Origin: Bombardia bombarda
Lineage: Eukaryota; Ascomycota; Sordariomycetes; Sordariales; Lasiosphaeriaceae
DNA: 64,000 nt
Reading direction: 5' to 3'
NCBI GenBank assembly: GCA_030512295.1
Contig: JAULSR010000002.1
Location: forward strand, 7,006,001-7,070,000
The notes below the pieces were generated by a model. That model did no database searches. It was given only the letters and a program-made list of their open reading frames with translations, and was not told the origin of the DNA. Positions 35,922 through 46,057 of this stretch are shown here, one piece after another (position 1 is the stretch's first letter; every line of letters begins with the position of its first letter). Position numbers and translations under genes: made by a program.

Positions 35922-36685
35922 GCTGTTTTGACGATGCGTGCTGTTTGAAGCAGGATGAAGTGAGAAGGGATGAAGTATGAGAGGTTGCATGGTCAGTTTA
36001 CTGGAAGAAGGTGTTTGCTTTGCGTGCGTGGCCCGCTTTGAGAGCTAGGTCTTGAAGGCGTTGGTGCCCATGACTGTACTTTCTCGGTTTTCGTTGTTCC
36101 TTCCCTTTTACGGTTGGAATATAGGTAATTTCACCAACTCCCTATGAGTCTCGAAATAAATGGTTTTGTGTATTACGTACTATGTATCAAGTACAGGTCT
36201 TGGTGTCAACTCGTTTTGTAGGTACGTACAATACTCATTCCATTTTGGTTAGCTGCAGTTTAATGTCACAAATTAGGTATTGCGTCGCAAGAGTAGACAT
36301 ACAACGCGATGAAGGATATAACACGACACGGGATACTCTGATTTAGGTCCAATAACACACTGCCTTCGAAATTGACCAGTTGTCATAACCATCTTAGTGC
36401 ACGCCGACACCGCTCTCCGTGTTCGAGCCGTGCCAACACTCCAGAAAGATCGAATCCTTCTTCTAATATCAGCCAAGCGCCAAGAACAAGACCTGAAGGC
36501 TGGGCGTGAGATGGAGTGGGGCGGTGAGCTTTACACACCAAGACTCTCACCGCCAGCCCAACAGGCTCGGGCAGTAGTACAGTGCTTTACGGAGATTCAC
36601 GTATGTACGTCTCCTGGAAACTGAGAAAAGTTGTTCCCTGCTTTGTCAAGATACTTGTTCTCTTCCAGTCTCTATCCAGCCTGTG
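35922..36685. other. intergenic region, no gene recognised
   Basis: 3' UTR of MTC1 and promoter of the ankyrin gene; nothing else seen. Confidence 0.5.
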
Positions 36686-37735
36686 ATGGAACAACTTCAC
36701 TCTAACAGTATCTGGTCTCCATCTGCCGAATCGTCAACAGCAGCAGCAGAATTATACCCCCCTCGAATCCTCGCCTACACCCTTCGTTACTACACTTCTG
36801 CCTCGTCAAAAGAGGATGGAATAGATGGTCTTCGAAGAGGACTCTCGAGCGGACTTGATCCAAATCAAACATGGAACGAGGACGTCATCACCTACCCTCA
36901 CCCGACGACAGGATGCGTTATTTACCCCGATCAAGAAGAAGATGAGCTATGGCAGCACTGGAACACCCCTCTGCACCGCGCCGTGCGTGTCTTTGACTTC
37001 GAATCCGCCAAGTACCTGCTACAACACGGAGCCGACATGGATGCGTATAACGCGTTTGGTCGTACCGCACTGCACAAAGCAGTTGCTGATCAAAGGCGAG
37101 AAGCGATCGAGTTCTTGGTCAGTCACGATGCCAATCTTGAAGGAGTAACTATCGAAGCGCACGACGAGGAATTCAAGTCCTGTGGAGGCGACACTTGTTT
37201 GCTCATGGCCCTTGATCGGGGGAACCCACATACAGTTCGGTTTCTCGTGGAGGCCGGCGCCGACCCAAACCTATCATCCAGAGATGGATGGTCCATGGCA
37301 GATCTGGCACTTCTGTTCCAGGACCAAGAGTCTCTGAGCCTTTTTCTCTCGCACGGTATAGACTTGACACATCTGTCAAATCTTGAACACACGTTGCTTG
37401 ACATCGAATCCATGTTCTCTGCGAAACGTCTCCTGAGCGTCATCACGAGTCGCCGCCTCATCCCGCCCCCTGAGCTCTATCAGGTATATTGCCAAGCAAT
37501 GTGGGACGTGGTCTCGGCACTGAAATCGCCTTGGAGAAATGTTAGCTCCGGGGAGAGTGCGCAAGCCAGGGATGTCGTTTATGTGCCTTGGCCGCCGACG
37601 CCATCGACTCGTCCGCAAAGCCACCGCCTCCCACAGCGCCGACTGTCTTTTTTCAACTCACATATAAGGATATCTCACCCTTCAAAGCCAATCACGTATG
37701 GGCAATCACGTATGGGCATTGAAAGTCGTATGTGA
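36686..37735 (+). CDS. ankyrin-repeat protein
   Basis: Single open frame of 349 residues starting at the ATG at 36686 (the codon before it is GTG). Three or four ankyrin units are visible: NTPLHRAVRVFDFESAKYLLQHGAD, GRTALHKAVADQRREAIEFLVSHDAN, DTCLLMALDRGNPHTVRFLVEAGADPN and a weaker DGWSMADLALLFQDQESLSLFLSHGID. Ankyrin units are protein-binding modules; no catalytic domain is attached. The last 50 or so residues lose protein character. The frame overlaps the start of the HET-domain relic by about 38 bases, so the true 3' end may be an unrecognised splice, or the gene may once have been an ankyrin-HET fusion. Its position in the incompatibility-like block suggests a related role, which is inference only. 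Confidence 0.65.
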   Translation: MEQLHSNSIWSPSAESSTAAAELYPPRILAYTLRYYTSASSKEDGIDGLRRGLSSGLDPNQTWNEDVITYPHPTTGCVIYPDQEEDELWQHWNTPLHRAVRVFDFESAKYLLQHGADMDAYNAFGRTALHKAVADQRREAIEFLVSHDANLEGVTIEAHDEEFKSCGGDTCLLMALDRGNPHTVRFLVEAGADPNLSSRDGWSMADLALLFQDQESLSLFLSHGIDLTHLSNLEHTLLDIESMFSAKRLLSVITSRRLIPPPELYQVYCQAMWDVVSALKSPWRNVSSGESAQARDVVYVPWPPTPSTRPQSHRLPQRRLSFFNSHIRISHPSKPITYGQSRMGIESRM

Positions 37736-39062
37736 GGGCGACAACCAGACCGTGGAGCTGGCCTCTCTGGATGCCGACTTTATCGACGGCGTGCAAGTGC
37801 CCATGCTGCGCCATACTGCCGACGACCACACCACCGACTCACCACTGGCTCTCGGCACCGCAAAGCATTGGCTGGAGAAATGTCAATCCTCGCCCGCCCA
37901 CAGCTCGTGCCAGCTTTCATACGGCATTGATAAATCTGCAGCGGCGAAGCTGCCAACGAGAGTTCTGGACATCGGAGACATGGCAAAGGGTGCAGTCCTG
38001 ACAGACGGGGAAGGCATCGCGGCATCGTACTCCGATACATCTGGATCGACGCCTTGTGTATCGTTTAAGATGACGAAGAAGACTGGGATCATGAAGAATC
38101 CAACATGCACGAGGTGTACGCCAATGCCCAGCTCACCATCTCCAGCCTCACCGCCCAAGACAGCAGAGACTCGCTCTTCCAACCCTGCGAATACCGCTGG
38201 AGCCATCCCGTGCCCCTCGGCATCTGTCTGCCCAAGCCTTGCCGCCCAGCGTGGAAGGATGGCGAGGTGCAGCACATAGCCGCCTACCCCAGCACTCTCT
38301 CTGGACTGAGCGAGGAACGCACCAAGGGCCCCGTGCATCTGCGCGGCTGGGTCTTGCCAGAGCAGATGCTGAGCACCCGCATCCTCTACCTCGCTGGTGC
38401 CGGCGGGATTCTGTACTGGGAGTGTCTCTCGGACTGTCTGACTGAGGTTGATCCCTGCTCAAAACTGCCCATGTACTGGTATGTCAAACAGGCGATTGAG
38501 AGGCGCAGGGTGGCGAAAGGCGCAATCAAGGGCGTCTCTTGTTGGTGAAGTTGCGTTTAATTCCCTTGAGCCGGTCGGACGGGGAGAGATGGTTCACGCT
38601 GGAACATTGGTTGTCTCGGTCGATGTTCAGACAAACCTGTCGCAGAGCCGCGTGGCTGGGTCCATCACCCTCAGAGGCACTCTGCACCTGACAAGTGTCG
38701 AGACGAATCTCGAGCTCCACGATAGGGACAAGAACGAAGAGTGGTTTGATCGAGAGCTGTAAGATAGGGTTGGGGATGATAGTTGCTACGCGCTTGATAT
38801 GCTCAGATTTAAGAAGGGATCGCGGTATACGGGCTTTGGCTATCCCAAGTGGCCAGAGGGTCGCCGAGCGGCTACAGTTCGCCTGTTGCTACGTCTGATT
38901 GACGATACTCTGACTTCCTTCCGAAGAATTGGCGTTGGGATATATGCTGATGCTATTATGGATTTAGATGGGGGTAGTATGGGGCCAATAAAGACTGCCG
39001 AGCAGCAGACACGTACCAGTGCAGTGTGGCCGCAGGTAGACCGTGTGGTAACAATAGTGTAG
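37698..39062 (+). pseudogene. HET-domain gene relic
   Basis: The frame at 37698 carries a HET-type N-terminus: AKHWLEKCQSSPAHSSC, then LPTRVLDIGD. In a different frame, from about 38030, comes the HET core LRYIWIDALCIV, then a TAA stop at 38066-38068 exactly where HET proteins have Q of IVQD, then DDEEDWDHEES, MHEVYANAQLTISS and RGWVLPEQMLSTRILY. The stretch that should hold the YVALSYCWG motif between these blocks is absent. Later fragments (38560-38760 and 38799-39062) continue C-terminal-like sequence in changed frames. HET proteins trigger heterokaryon-incompatibility cell death. The combination of deletion, stop and frame shifts shows a non-functional copy. The CAA-to-TAA change fits C-to-T mutation such as RIP. 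Confidence 0.8.
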
Positions 39063-39632
39063 GTTGTACCAGAAAATGTTTGTAACACTGCAGGATATTT
39101 AGGTGCTTCTTGCCCTGAAGAATCTTAATGAACTTGCCTATGAAGGGGTTAGGGTTAGCCCCTGACCAACACGACTCGTACAACTAACTGTTCCATCAGT
39201 AAATCAGAAGCTCCAATTTCAACCTTGCCATCAAGATTCTACAATTAAATAAGAGGCCATTTCTAGTGAATCTGGTACCAATATCGACTTTTAGACGCCT
39301 ACCTTCTATATTTACCCCCTTGCTCTCCCAATCTCAATTCATAACAATTTGAAGATGACGGCGTCGTCGGCTGGGCGCGACGTCGCGACAGGTGACCTCC
39401 AAGAAACCAAACCCCGCATTTTTCGCTTTTCGGGCTATCTCGACCCACATGCTGCTAGACATGCATGCAAAACCTAGTTCTACACAACCACACCGGTTTG
39501 AACTGAACCGTTCAGCGTTGGGAAATAAGGTTTCAACTCAAGACCATTTTTTTCGATTAGGCTCCGATTGAAGCCAGTACAATTAGTCCAATTCTCCTTC
39601 CCAAAAAGTTCCCCAGCACTGAATTTCCAAGA
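39063..39632. other. intergenic region, no gene recognised
   Basis: Spacer after the HET relic and promoter of the small helical protein. A TTAGGGTTAG-like stretch (39147-39158) is too short to be called telomeric. Confidence 0.5.
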
Positions 39633-40242
39633 ATGGCCACCGACAGCATCAACTCCCCAATCGCCGCCGCCGCCGCCACGAGCTCGGCACTGGCGAACCA
39701 GACCCGCGCGACGGCCATCGAGATCGACGCTTTCCGCACAGCGAGGCCCAATGACGTCGCTGCCCTGAAGAAACTAGCCTACCTGTCAATAAAACTGCGG
39801 CAGTTCAGCCAGCACGCCGAGCAGCTAGGCGACATCCTAGCCGCCGCGCCGCCCCTCGTTTCGCAAAAGGTGAAGGCCGTCCTGGCCCAGGCTCTGCCCG
39901 AGTGCGACAAGGCCACTCAGGTGATTTCCAGTGAGGTCAGACGGGTGGTCGGAAGTGGCGACGCTTCGGTGCAGGCTATCGATCCTGCTGCTGTTGAGGT
40001 CTATGATGCGCTGCTCGTCACGCACTCGCGCATATTTATCTTTGTCATGCAGATATTGTCATTGTAAGTAGTCTGAGAGCATTGACGAGGTTTGATGGAG
40101 ATGCAGGTGCTGACTGGGTCACAGTGAGACGGAAGCCGAACAGGACCATTTCTTGGAAACCAAGGATGTGCAGCAACTCCTAACAAAGGCGAGAGCGGCA
40201 GCACAGAGTGTTTCGTCGTCGGGGGACCTTGTTTTGAACTAA
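39633..40242 (+). CDS. small all-helical protein of unknown function
   Basis: Two exons, 39633-40063 and 40125-40242 (intron GTAAGT...ACAG), giving 182 residues. The composition is alanine- and leucine-rich with four or five predicted helices (for example AALKKLAYLSIKLRQFSQHAEQL, VKAVLAQALPECDKATQVISSEV, AVEVYDALLVTHSRIFIFVMQIL). The alanine-rich N-terminus is hydrophobic but not a clear signal peptide. No family was recognised. The pattern recalls the helical N-terminal domains that precede NACHT or ankyrin regions in fungal NLR-like proteins, but that is weak inference. The gene converges on the HeLo-domain gene with 319 bp between stop codons. The start ATG has a good context (AGAATGGCC). 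Confidence 0.65.
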
Positions 40243-40561
40243 TTTCGGCTTGAACAGCTCATTTCTGGTCGTTTATGGTTGGCAAGCATGGTAATTGCCA
40301 TCCTCTCTTTTGTCCGCATCCTCTAGGACTGTTGCTGATACAGCAAACCAGCTATGAAGCAGATAATAAAGTTGGACATGCACTACAATTTCTCAATGTG
40401 GCTCATATTTGCCTGTGACATTCTTACAGCCATGGGATACGAATTTGTTCCATCTGATCTCTCGAATTATCTCAGCAATCAGATGCTTTTGGTTCGTCAT
40501 CCGCCACTGGGTTTCCTTTCCTCTTGTGAAGCACTCTTCATCCAATGATCATTCCGCCCAC

Positions 40562-42004
40562 CTACTCCATCTCCAAACCATCCAACCGCAAAGATAGCTC
40601 TTGCATGATGCTTGCTGTCTGGTCTGACATGGACGAATCAGTAATGTCCACAATACTATGGCCGCCCAAACAGCTCGACACAGTATGTGCGTGGCCTTTG
40701 CAGCCCAGGAGCACCTTGAGTAACGCTCGCCCACTACCTGGCTCGGCATCGCAGATATCCTGGAGGCCTGAGATGAATGAACAAACAAGATGCGATAAGG
40801 GACTGTCGCTATCGTTGGAGTCAATGTGCTCTATGCCATCAACAATAAGCAAGATTCGCTTGTCAGCTACAGTGACTAACTCTTGGAGAAGATTCTGGAA
40901 AGCCACAATCGACTGCTCTAGAACATCGAGGCTGACAGTTCTCCGGTCAAAGCTAGGGTGTGCAATATCGTCGGGTAGGCTGGTGCTTAATGGCCGATTC
41001 CCACGCATGGATATCATGCTCAAAATCAGCGTGCGAAGCATCTCCGTCAACTGGATAGCTGATTGCTGTGGTGTTTGCTGGGTATGATTCATTGATCGAA
41101 GTGTGTAGATGAGCTTGTGGCATGGGACAAGGTAGTACACCAGGGCGCAAGTGAATGCCGAAGTTGTGTCCTCACTAATCTCTGGTGTTTCTAACAGCAG
41201 AATGCTGGACCAGTCATCGTTCCACCACTGCGAGATGGCCTGTGGAACACGATCGTCGCCGTGGAAATAAAACGCCTGCTCCATCTGCTCCTGGACGTGG
41301 GCTGCCTGCTGGCTCGAGAATAGTGTCTTGGTCGCGTCGCTGGCTAGCGTTTTCTCGTCTACTGAGTGGCTGTCTGTCCATGGTTTCCGGGGTGGAGAGT
41401 TAAATGGACTTTGCGATGGCTTTGCCGTGGTCTTGTCCCAGTCTCTTGTTACAGTTGCCGAATTGATACTCGGTAGGATACTCAAGATGAACATGTCAGA
41501 GCCGGACGTCAGATGCTGCAATTCCCCGCAAAGCTCGACTGTCTCGTTGACAAGATCTGAAACGGTATTCTGGTCGTGGATGAGCCAGCGGCCCCTGTCC
41601 AGCCCCCTATCTGACGCGTCTTTCACCTTCTTCAGTATCCTGGAGAACTGGCTTTGCACGTCGGCAGTATCTTTATCGTCCAGCCCCCCTTCGGTCGTCT
41701 CCGGCTCAAAATATCGTCGCAGCTTCTTCAAGGCCTTGTGACGTGAATCGTGGAGGCGGAAGATGAGCTTAACGATGAGCTCCTTCCGGCCCTGGTCAAA
41801 GGCGTGAAACTTGCCGTCATTCCTGTCGATGCCCCAATAGTCGCCCCAGTCTTTGAGTCTGAATTGGGAAACTGCCAGCTTCATCGAGAGCCCCTCGCGC
41901 CGCCTTGCATCGTCGTCGGTCAGCTTGGAGACAAGTTCGCCAAAGTCGAGGATGTTCTTCCACGCAAAAGCGACGCCCAGGATGGCGAGGCCTAGCTCAG
42001 CCAT
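40562..42004 (-). CDS. HeLo-domain protein with degenerate ATPase-like C-terminal region
   Basis: Single exon, 480 residues. Residues 1-165 match the HeLo (prion-inhibition and propagation) domain of HET-S/LopB-type proteins: a hydrophobic first helix (MAELGLAILGVAF), LAVSQFRLKDWGDYWGI, and the late helix RWLIHDQNTVSDLVNETVELCGEL. In HET-S this domain inserts into membranes and kills the cell when activated. Residues 166-235 are a polar linker. Residues 236-480 resemble an ATPase fold: a strand SSILLLETPEISED where a P-loop would be expected (no GxxxxGK[ST] is present), then RILLIVDGIEHID (383-395), a Walker B-like strand. The end carries no recognisable prion-forming motif. The gene faces the AAA+ ATPase across a 0.67-kb intergenic region. 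A role in regulated cell death is inferred from the HeLo domain. Confidence 0.83.
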   Translation of the reverse strand: MAELGLAILGVAFAWKNILDFGELVSKLTDDDARRREGLSMKLAVSQFRLKDWGDYWGIDRNDGKFHAFDQGRKELIVKLIFRLHDSRHKALKKLRRYFEPETTEGGLDDKDTADVQSQFSRILKKVKDASDRGLDRGRWLIHDQNTVSDLVNETVELCGELQHLTSGSDMFILSILPSINSATVTRDWDKTTAKPSQSPFNSPPRKPWTDSHSVDEKTLASDATKTLFSSQQAAHVQEQMEQAFYFHGDDRVPQAISQWWNDDWSSILLLETPEISEDTTSAFTCALVYYLVPCHKLIYTLRSMNHTQQTPQQSAIQLTEMLRTLILSMISMRGNRPLSTSLPDDIAHPSFDRRTVSLDVLEQSIVAFQNLLQELVTVADKRILLIVDGIEHIDSNDSDSPLSHLVCSFISGLQDICDAEPGSGRALLKVLLGCKGHAHTVSSCLGGHSIVDITDSSMSDQTASIMQELSLRLDGLEME

Positions 42005-42671
42005 GGAAATCAGAATGAGATACCTCCCGCTGTTGATGCTTTGCTTGGCCTGGCAGGTTTACATTGGAATATTTTGTGGAATATAAGTCTAAAGCTTCGT
42101 TGATCGCTCTCAAGACCAGCTTGAGATGCCATGCACCATGCCAGTCAGTGCTTCCCACAGCCATGATGACAAGTCCTGTAGGGCGAACTCCATCTAGGCA
42201 TCCATGCCTGGCTGCTGCACGGGAAGAATTTAGCTTGCTGCAGGCACGTGGCAAGGCAGCCTTTGGCCCCTTTCAACTTCACCTGCGCCATGATGCCAAG
42301 CTGTGTGCGTATCATCTTCTGAATATTTGCGGTCAGCGATTGGGCGGGCCAGACAATACGCCCAGCCGCTGTCGGTGAATGCTCCATACGCCCTCAGTGA
42401 TCCCCTAATTCCCCTGCTATTGGCTGGAAATGCTGTTACCTAATTTGATATCACACAGGAGGCTTTCGCTTCGCATGCACGTCTGACCATGACCCTTGCC
42501 GCTGTACCACTGCGAGAAGTTGGCATGGTGTAGACTGTCAATGGCGAAGTGCAGCTGAAGCTGGGATGTTCTTCTCGAGATCCTTCATTTGGCTTAATTG
42601 GTGGGGATTGGTCCATGTTATTCAAAAGCACTTCCGCTCGCTAACTTGTTCTTTTTCTTTTGTTAGTCTGG
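42005..42671. promoter_or_regulatory. shared divergent promoter region
   Basis: 667 bp between the start codons of the HeLo gene and the AAA+ gene, wide enough for one bidirectional promoter. No supported open frame. A CT-rich tract sits just before the AAA start (42646-42664). Confidence 0.5.
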
Positions 42672-45272
42672 ATGGACTTTTATGATCCAAAAACCCGCAA
42701 AATGGAGACCGAAAGACAAAGTCTCAAACGAAGCGCAATCGCGACTGAGACACGCAAGGATGGAGATTGCGAAGGACAGACTTCACCGATGAAGAGACCG
42801 AAGCATACCGATTCCATCAATGAGTCGCAGACCATGGAACTGGCATCGAATGATGGCTGGTCGTCCCCTGTCGACATCACTGAACCGGTGGAGATCCAGT
42901 CAGAGGTGCTGGATGATGGTGCCCCAGGTTCAACTCAAGACCTGCCCCAACGCCCCGATGTGCTGTACCATCTTGCAGTCATCCGGCCCGGACGAACTTC
43001 ACGCAGCTTCTACCGGGACACACCGTGGAAGGGCGTCAGCAATGGCTTGCAAAACTCGGCCCCCGATGAGAACATGGAGAAATGTGCAGTTCTGACATGG
43101 CGGGTTGAGGCCACTGTCCATGACTTACAGGCAACAAAGCTCAAGGGTAACTCTGCCCACACATGGAGACAGCAGCCGGCAGACTTCGAGTTTGGCCGCG
43201 ATGCACACCTCCTCAGCAGGAAATGGCCTGAGCTGATCATCCATTCGCGAGCGCTCGTCAAACTCATGGAACAACTCTTGGATTACTATCCCGCTCACAT
43301 CGGCTACTACCACCGCTACAGCTCAATCATCGAAGACACCATCCCTGAGATCATGTATTGTTACGCCGAGCTCAAGGCGTACTTCGGCACTTATTCTGCA
43401 AGCAAGGGAAATGCTGCCGTTGGCCTGGATATTGGGAATTGCGGAGATGACAAGATTGCTGATGCAGTTAAGTCGACACTTGATTTTGGTTCTCTGAACT
43501 TGATGGAAGAGACATGTGACGAGGATACTGCTCGAGACCTCAGCGTTCTGCTGAAGCTGCTCGCACCCATGTACCGCGCAAAGGTAGTCCCATGCCTATC
43601 GTCTTTGCTACTCGATCAAGAACCAGTCGTCAAGTATGACGATGCATGGTTGCTGTTCAAGCCCGGAACGTACGTCTACATGCAGCAGTGTATATTCACT
43701 GATGCCATGGAGGTCCCATACGGGAAAGTGTCCAAGAAGATAACCACCAGCTTCACGTCCGGGGACAACGACTACTCGGCATGTATCGTGGCATCCTGGG
43801 AGTACAAGAAGAAAGAACCGTTCTCAAAAATATACCCCGACACGAATAAGACAGTCGATCGTCTCGGGCTGGAGCTATGGTGCATTTTCTTCGACGGCAA
43901 GGAATTCCAGCGCGTTGTCCGTCGAGCCTCAATTTTGAGCTTCAATGGCACCAAACACGTCATCGACCTCCCCATTGTTCCCGCGACAATCTGCGACAGG
44001 TTAGACAATGGCGCCCTCCGAAAAAAGCTGGAGGAGCGCGGCAAGAAATACCTTTCCTTTCTCAGAGAGTCGGGCGCCCATAGGATATACAATCATCTGC
44101 GCAGCGGTTATCAGGGACAGATCATCGTTGACCCAATATCCTATGCACTGTACAACTCCGAGGACCGCGACAGGCCCCCTCTGCCCGAGGATCTCATCGA
44201 CCTCGCACCCACCCAGATTGCTGACGGAGGCGGCGGCAAGAGGTTCCGAAACATCACCATGTTCGAGGCGTCCAGTACCCACGAGACCTTCAGTCGCATG
44301 CACCAAGTCTACCCCCTGCTGCCACGAACTGTCTCGGGATTCGGCCTCAAGAACAAGAAGTGGATGATATTCGAGATCGACAGCATCAGCACCCACGCGC
44401 CCGTCCCGTCGCCCAACCAGCTTGAAGACGAGCTGGTCTTGGTCTCGGACGAAGACCGCAAAGTCCTGCGCACCATCCTGCCCAAGGGCGCGCAGCCCGT
44501 CCCCGTGGTGTCTGACTTCATACCCGACAAGGGCGAGGGCAAGATCTTTCTCCTGTATGGGCCACCCGGTACCGGCAAAACGATGACAGTTGAGTGCGTG
44601 GCCAACGACACGCGACGGCCGCTCCTGTCCCTCGCGGCGCAAGACCTGCTGCAAAACGCAGATGTCGAAGGTCGGCTCCGCACCTGGTTCACCGTCGCCG
44701 CAAAGTGGGACGCCATCCTGCTGATCGACGAAGCCGACTTGTTCCTCGAGGGCCGACGTGACGGCAACGTGGCAAGGAACAAACTCGCCACCGTCTTTCT
44801 GCGCACCATGGAGTACTACAAGGGCGTCGTCTTCCTGACCACCAACCGCCCGGGCCATATCGATGACTCCTTCATCTCGCGCATCACCTACCCGCTGGTG
44901 TACCATAAGCTGACGGTCGAGACCAAGCGCGAGATCATCAAGCGGCTGGTGCGCAAGATTGAGAAGTCAGGCACCATTGAGTTTGAGCCGGCCGCGGAGC
45001 GATATATGATTGAGAACTGCGAGGACCTTAATGGTCGCCAGCTGCGGAACGTGCTGCAGAGCGCCGTGGCGGCCGCCGAGGTCGAGCAGCGCAGTGACCG
45101 GGTAGTTGCGGTTGACCATGTGTTGCAGGTCAAACGGCAGTTTATCAAGGAGGCCATCTCCAGGCAGATGAGCTTCCAGACGTATTTGAAGAATTTGTTT
45201 GGGGGCAGGGACGAGTCGGCAAGGGCACGGTCGAAGCAGGACTGGTTGGCGGCTCCTGCTTCGGGTTTGTAG
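42672..45272 (+). CDS. large AAA+ ATPase (DUF7025-type fungal family)
   Basis: Single exon, 866 residues. The N-terminal 100 residues are polar and charged. A middle region of about 480 residues (GRTSRSFYRDTPWKG, YLSFLRESG, PLPRTVSGFGLKNKKW) matches the DUF7025-type domain that precedes AAA modules in fungal proteins. The C-terminal AAA+ domain has Walker A GPPGTGKT near 630, Walker B ILLIDEAD near 683, sensor-like FLTTNRPGHIDDSF, an arginine-finger-like ISRITYPL and a helical lid ending about residue 830. It therefore looks ATPase-competent. The substrate is unknown; such proteins are expanded in fungal accessory regions. It is transcribed divergently from the HeLo-domain gene. The start was set at the ATG at 42672, since the two preceding in-frame sense codons are not ATG; a second ATG at 42702 is possible. 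Confidence 0.85.
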   Translation: MDFYDPKTRKMETERQSLKRSAIATETRKDGDCEGQTSPMKRPKHTDSINESQTMELASNDGWSSPVDITEPVEIQSEVLDDGAPGSTQDLPQRPDVLYHLAVIRPGRTSRSFYRDTPWKGVSNGLQNSAPDENMEKCAVLTWRVEATVHDLQATKLKGNSAHTWRQQPADFEFGRDAHLLSRKWPELIIHSRALVKLMEQLLDYYPAHIGYYHRYSSIIEDTIPEIMYCYAELKAYFGTYSASKGNAAVGLDIGNCGDDKIADAVKSTLDFGSLNLMEETCDEDTARDLSVLLKLLAPMYRAKVVPCLSSLLLDQEPVVKYDDAWLLFKPGTYVYMQQCIFTDAMEVPYGKVSKKITTSFTSGDNDYSACIVASWEYKKKEPFSKIYPDTNKTVDRLGLELWCIFFDGKEFQRVVRRASILSFNGTKHVIDLPIVPATICDRLDNGALRKKLEERGKKYLSFLRESGAHRIYNHLRSGYQGQIIVDPISYALYNSEDRDRPPLPEDLIDLAPTQIADGGGGKRFRNITMFEASSTHETFSRMHQVYPLLPRTVSGFGLKNKKWMIFEIDSISTHAPVPSPNQLEDELVLVSDEDRKVLRTILPKGAQPVPVVSDFIPDKGEGKIFLLYGPPGTGKTMTVECVANDTRRPLLSLAAQDLLQNADVEGRLRTWFTVAAKWDAILLIDEADLFLEGRRDGNVARNKLATVFLRTMEYYKGVVFLTTNRPGHIDDSFISRITYPLVYHKLTVETKREIIKRLVRKIEKSGTIEFEPAAERYMIENCEDLNGRQLRNVLQSAVAAAEVEQRSDRVVAVDHVLQVKRQFIKEAISRQMSFQTYLKNLFGGRDESARARSKQDWLAAPASGL

Positions 45273-46057
45273 AGTATAAGCGCCACATGTAAAGCTGGAC
45301 TTGATGTTCCCGGAATGCCCGCTTTGCAGGTTCATCGAGAGCTTGGGCAAATTGCGAGACGGCTTGTGCGAGACGAAGTTCGGCTGAAAGGCTGCCTCGG
45401 GGTCGCCAGTGCTGTTCTAGTAGACATTGTTATGGGTAGGTGTACATACAATGCCATCGTGGTTCATTTGTTAGCGCGGGACTTTGGGCAAGGACTCAGT
45501 CAAAACTTGGATTAGCAGCAGATTCACAACCATTAAAGCCTCTTCCAACGCTGAAGTTCTGCACATATATACCTTGATGTCAGCAGTCGAAAGTCTACCT
45601 ACCTACCTACCTACCTACCTACCTACCTTACTTACCTAGGTGAAACCATAGTCCTCCTAAATATCGGAATAACTGTCTCCGCAACATAATAACCATCTAT
45701 ACAAGCCTTGGTGTGATCTATACGGCATCAATCTATCGAATTTTGGGGGAAAGATCCGCTTTCCACGTGGCCATTTATCCAAACGCACCATATAAAACTG
45801 TAACTCTCATCCCCACGTACATTGCGGCCCGTCCGTTTTTACCCGGCAATGCTCTGACAAGATCTATATCGACAGTCTGCAGCCAGCGGGTTGACAGTAC
45901 TGAGCTATTGAACAAGGTTCAGCCTGTTGTGTTCCTGACGATCGGGCTTCATAGTATATATGATCGCCCTTCTATCCCCGTGTGCATGGGTTGTCCTTTC
46001 ATGGGATATCTCGACCCAAATCTTGAAGCATATTTCTTTTCACTGTGTTTACCCATA
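45273..46057. other. intergenic region with microsatellite
   Basis: Spacer holding an (ACCT)n microsatellite at 45596-45628. The longer open frame running into the next gene from 45713 has no protein character before the signal peptide at 46058. Confidence 0.55.
45596..45628. repeat. (ACCT)n tetranucleotide microsatellite
   Basis: About eight CTAC/ACCT units, uninterrupted, in non-coding DNA. Confidence 0.9.

Noticed and set aside
39147..39158. Telomere-like TTAGGGTTAG stretch
   Set aside because: Less than two full units, in the middle of a gene region; chance or too short to interpret.
44001..44906. 301-codon open frame opposite the AAA+ gene
   Set aside because: Antisense shadow of the Walker A/B coding region; no family resemblance.
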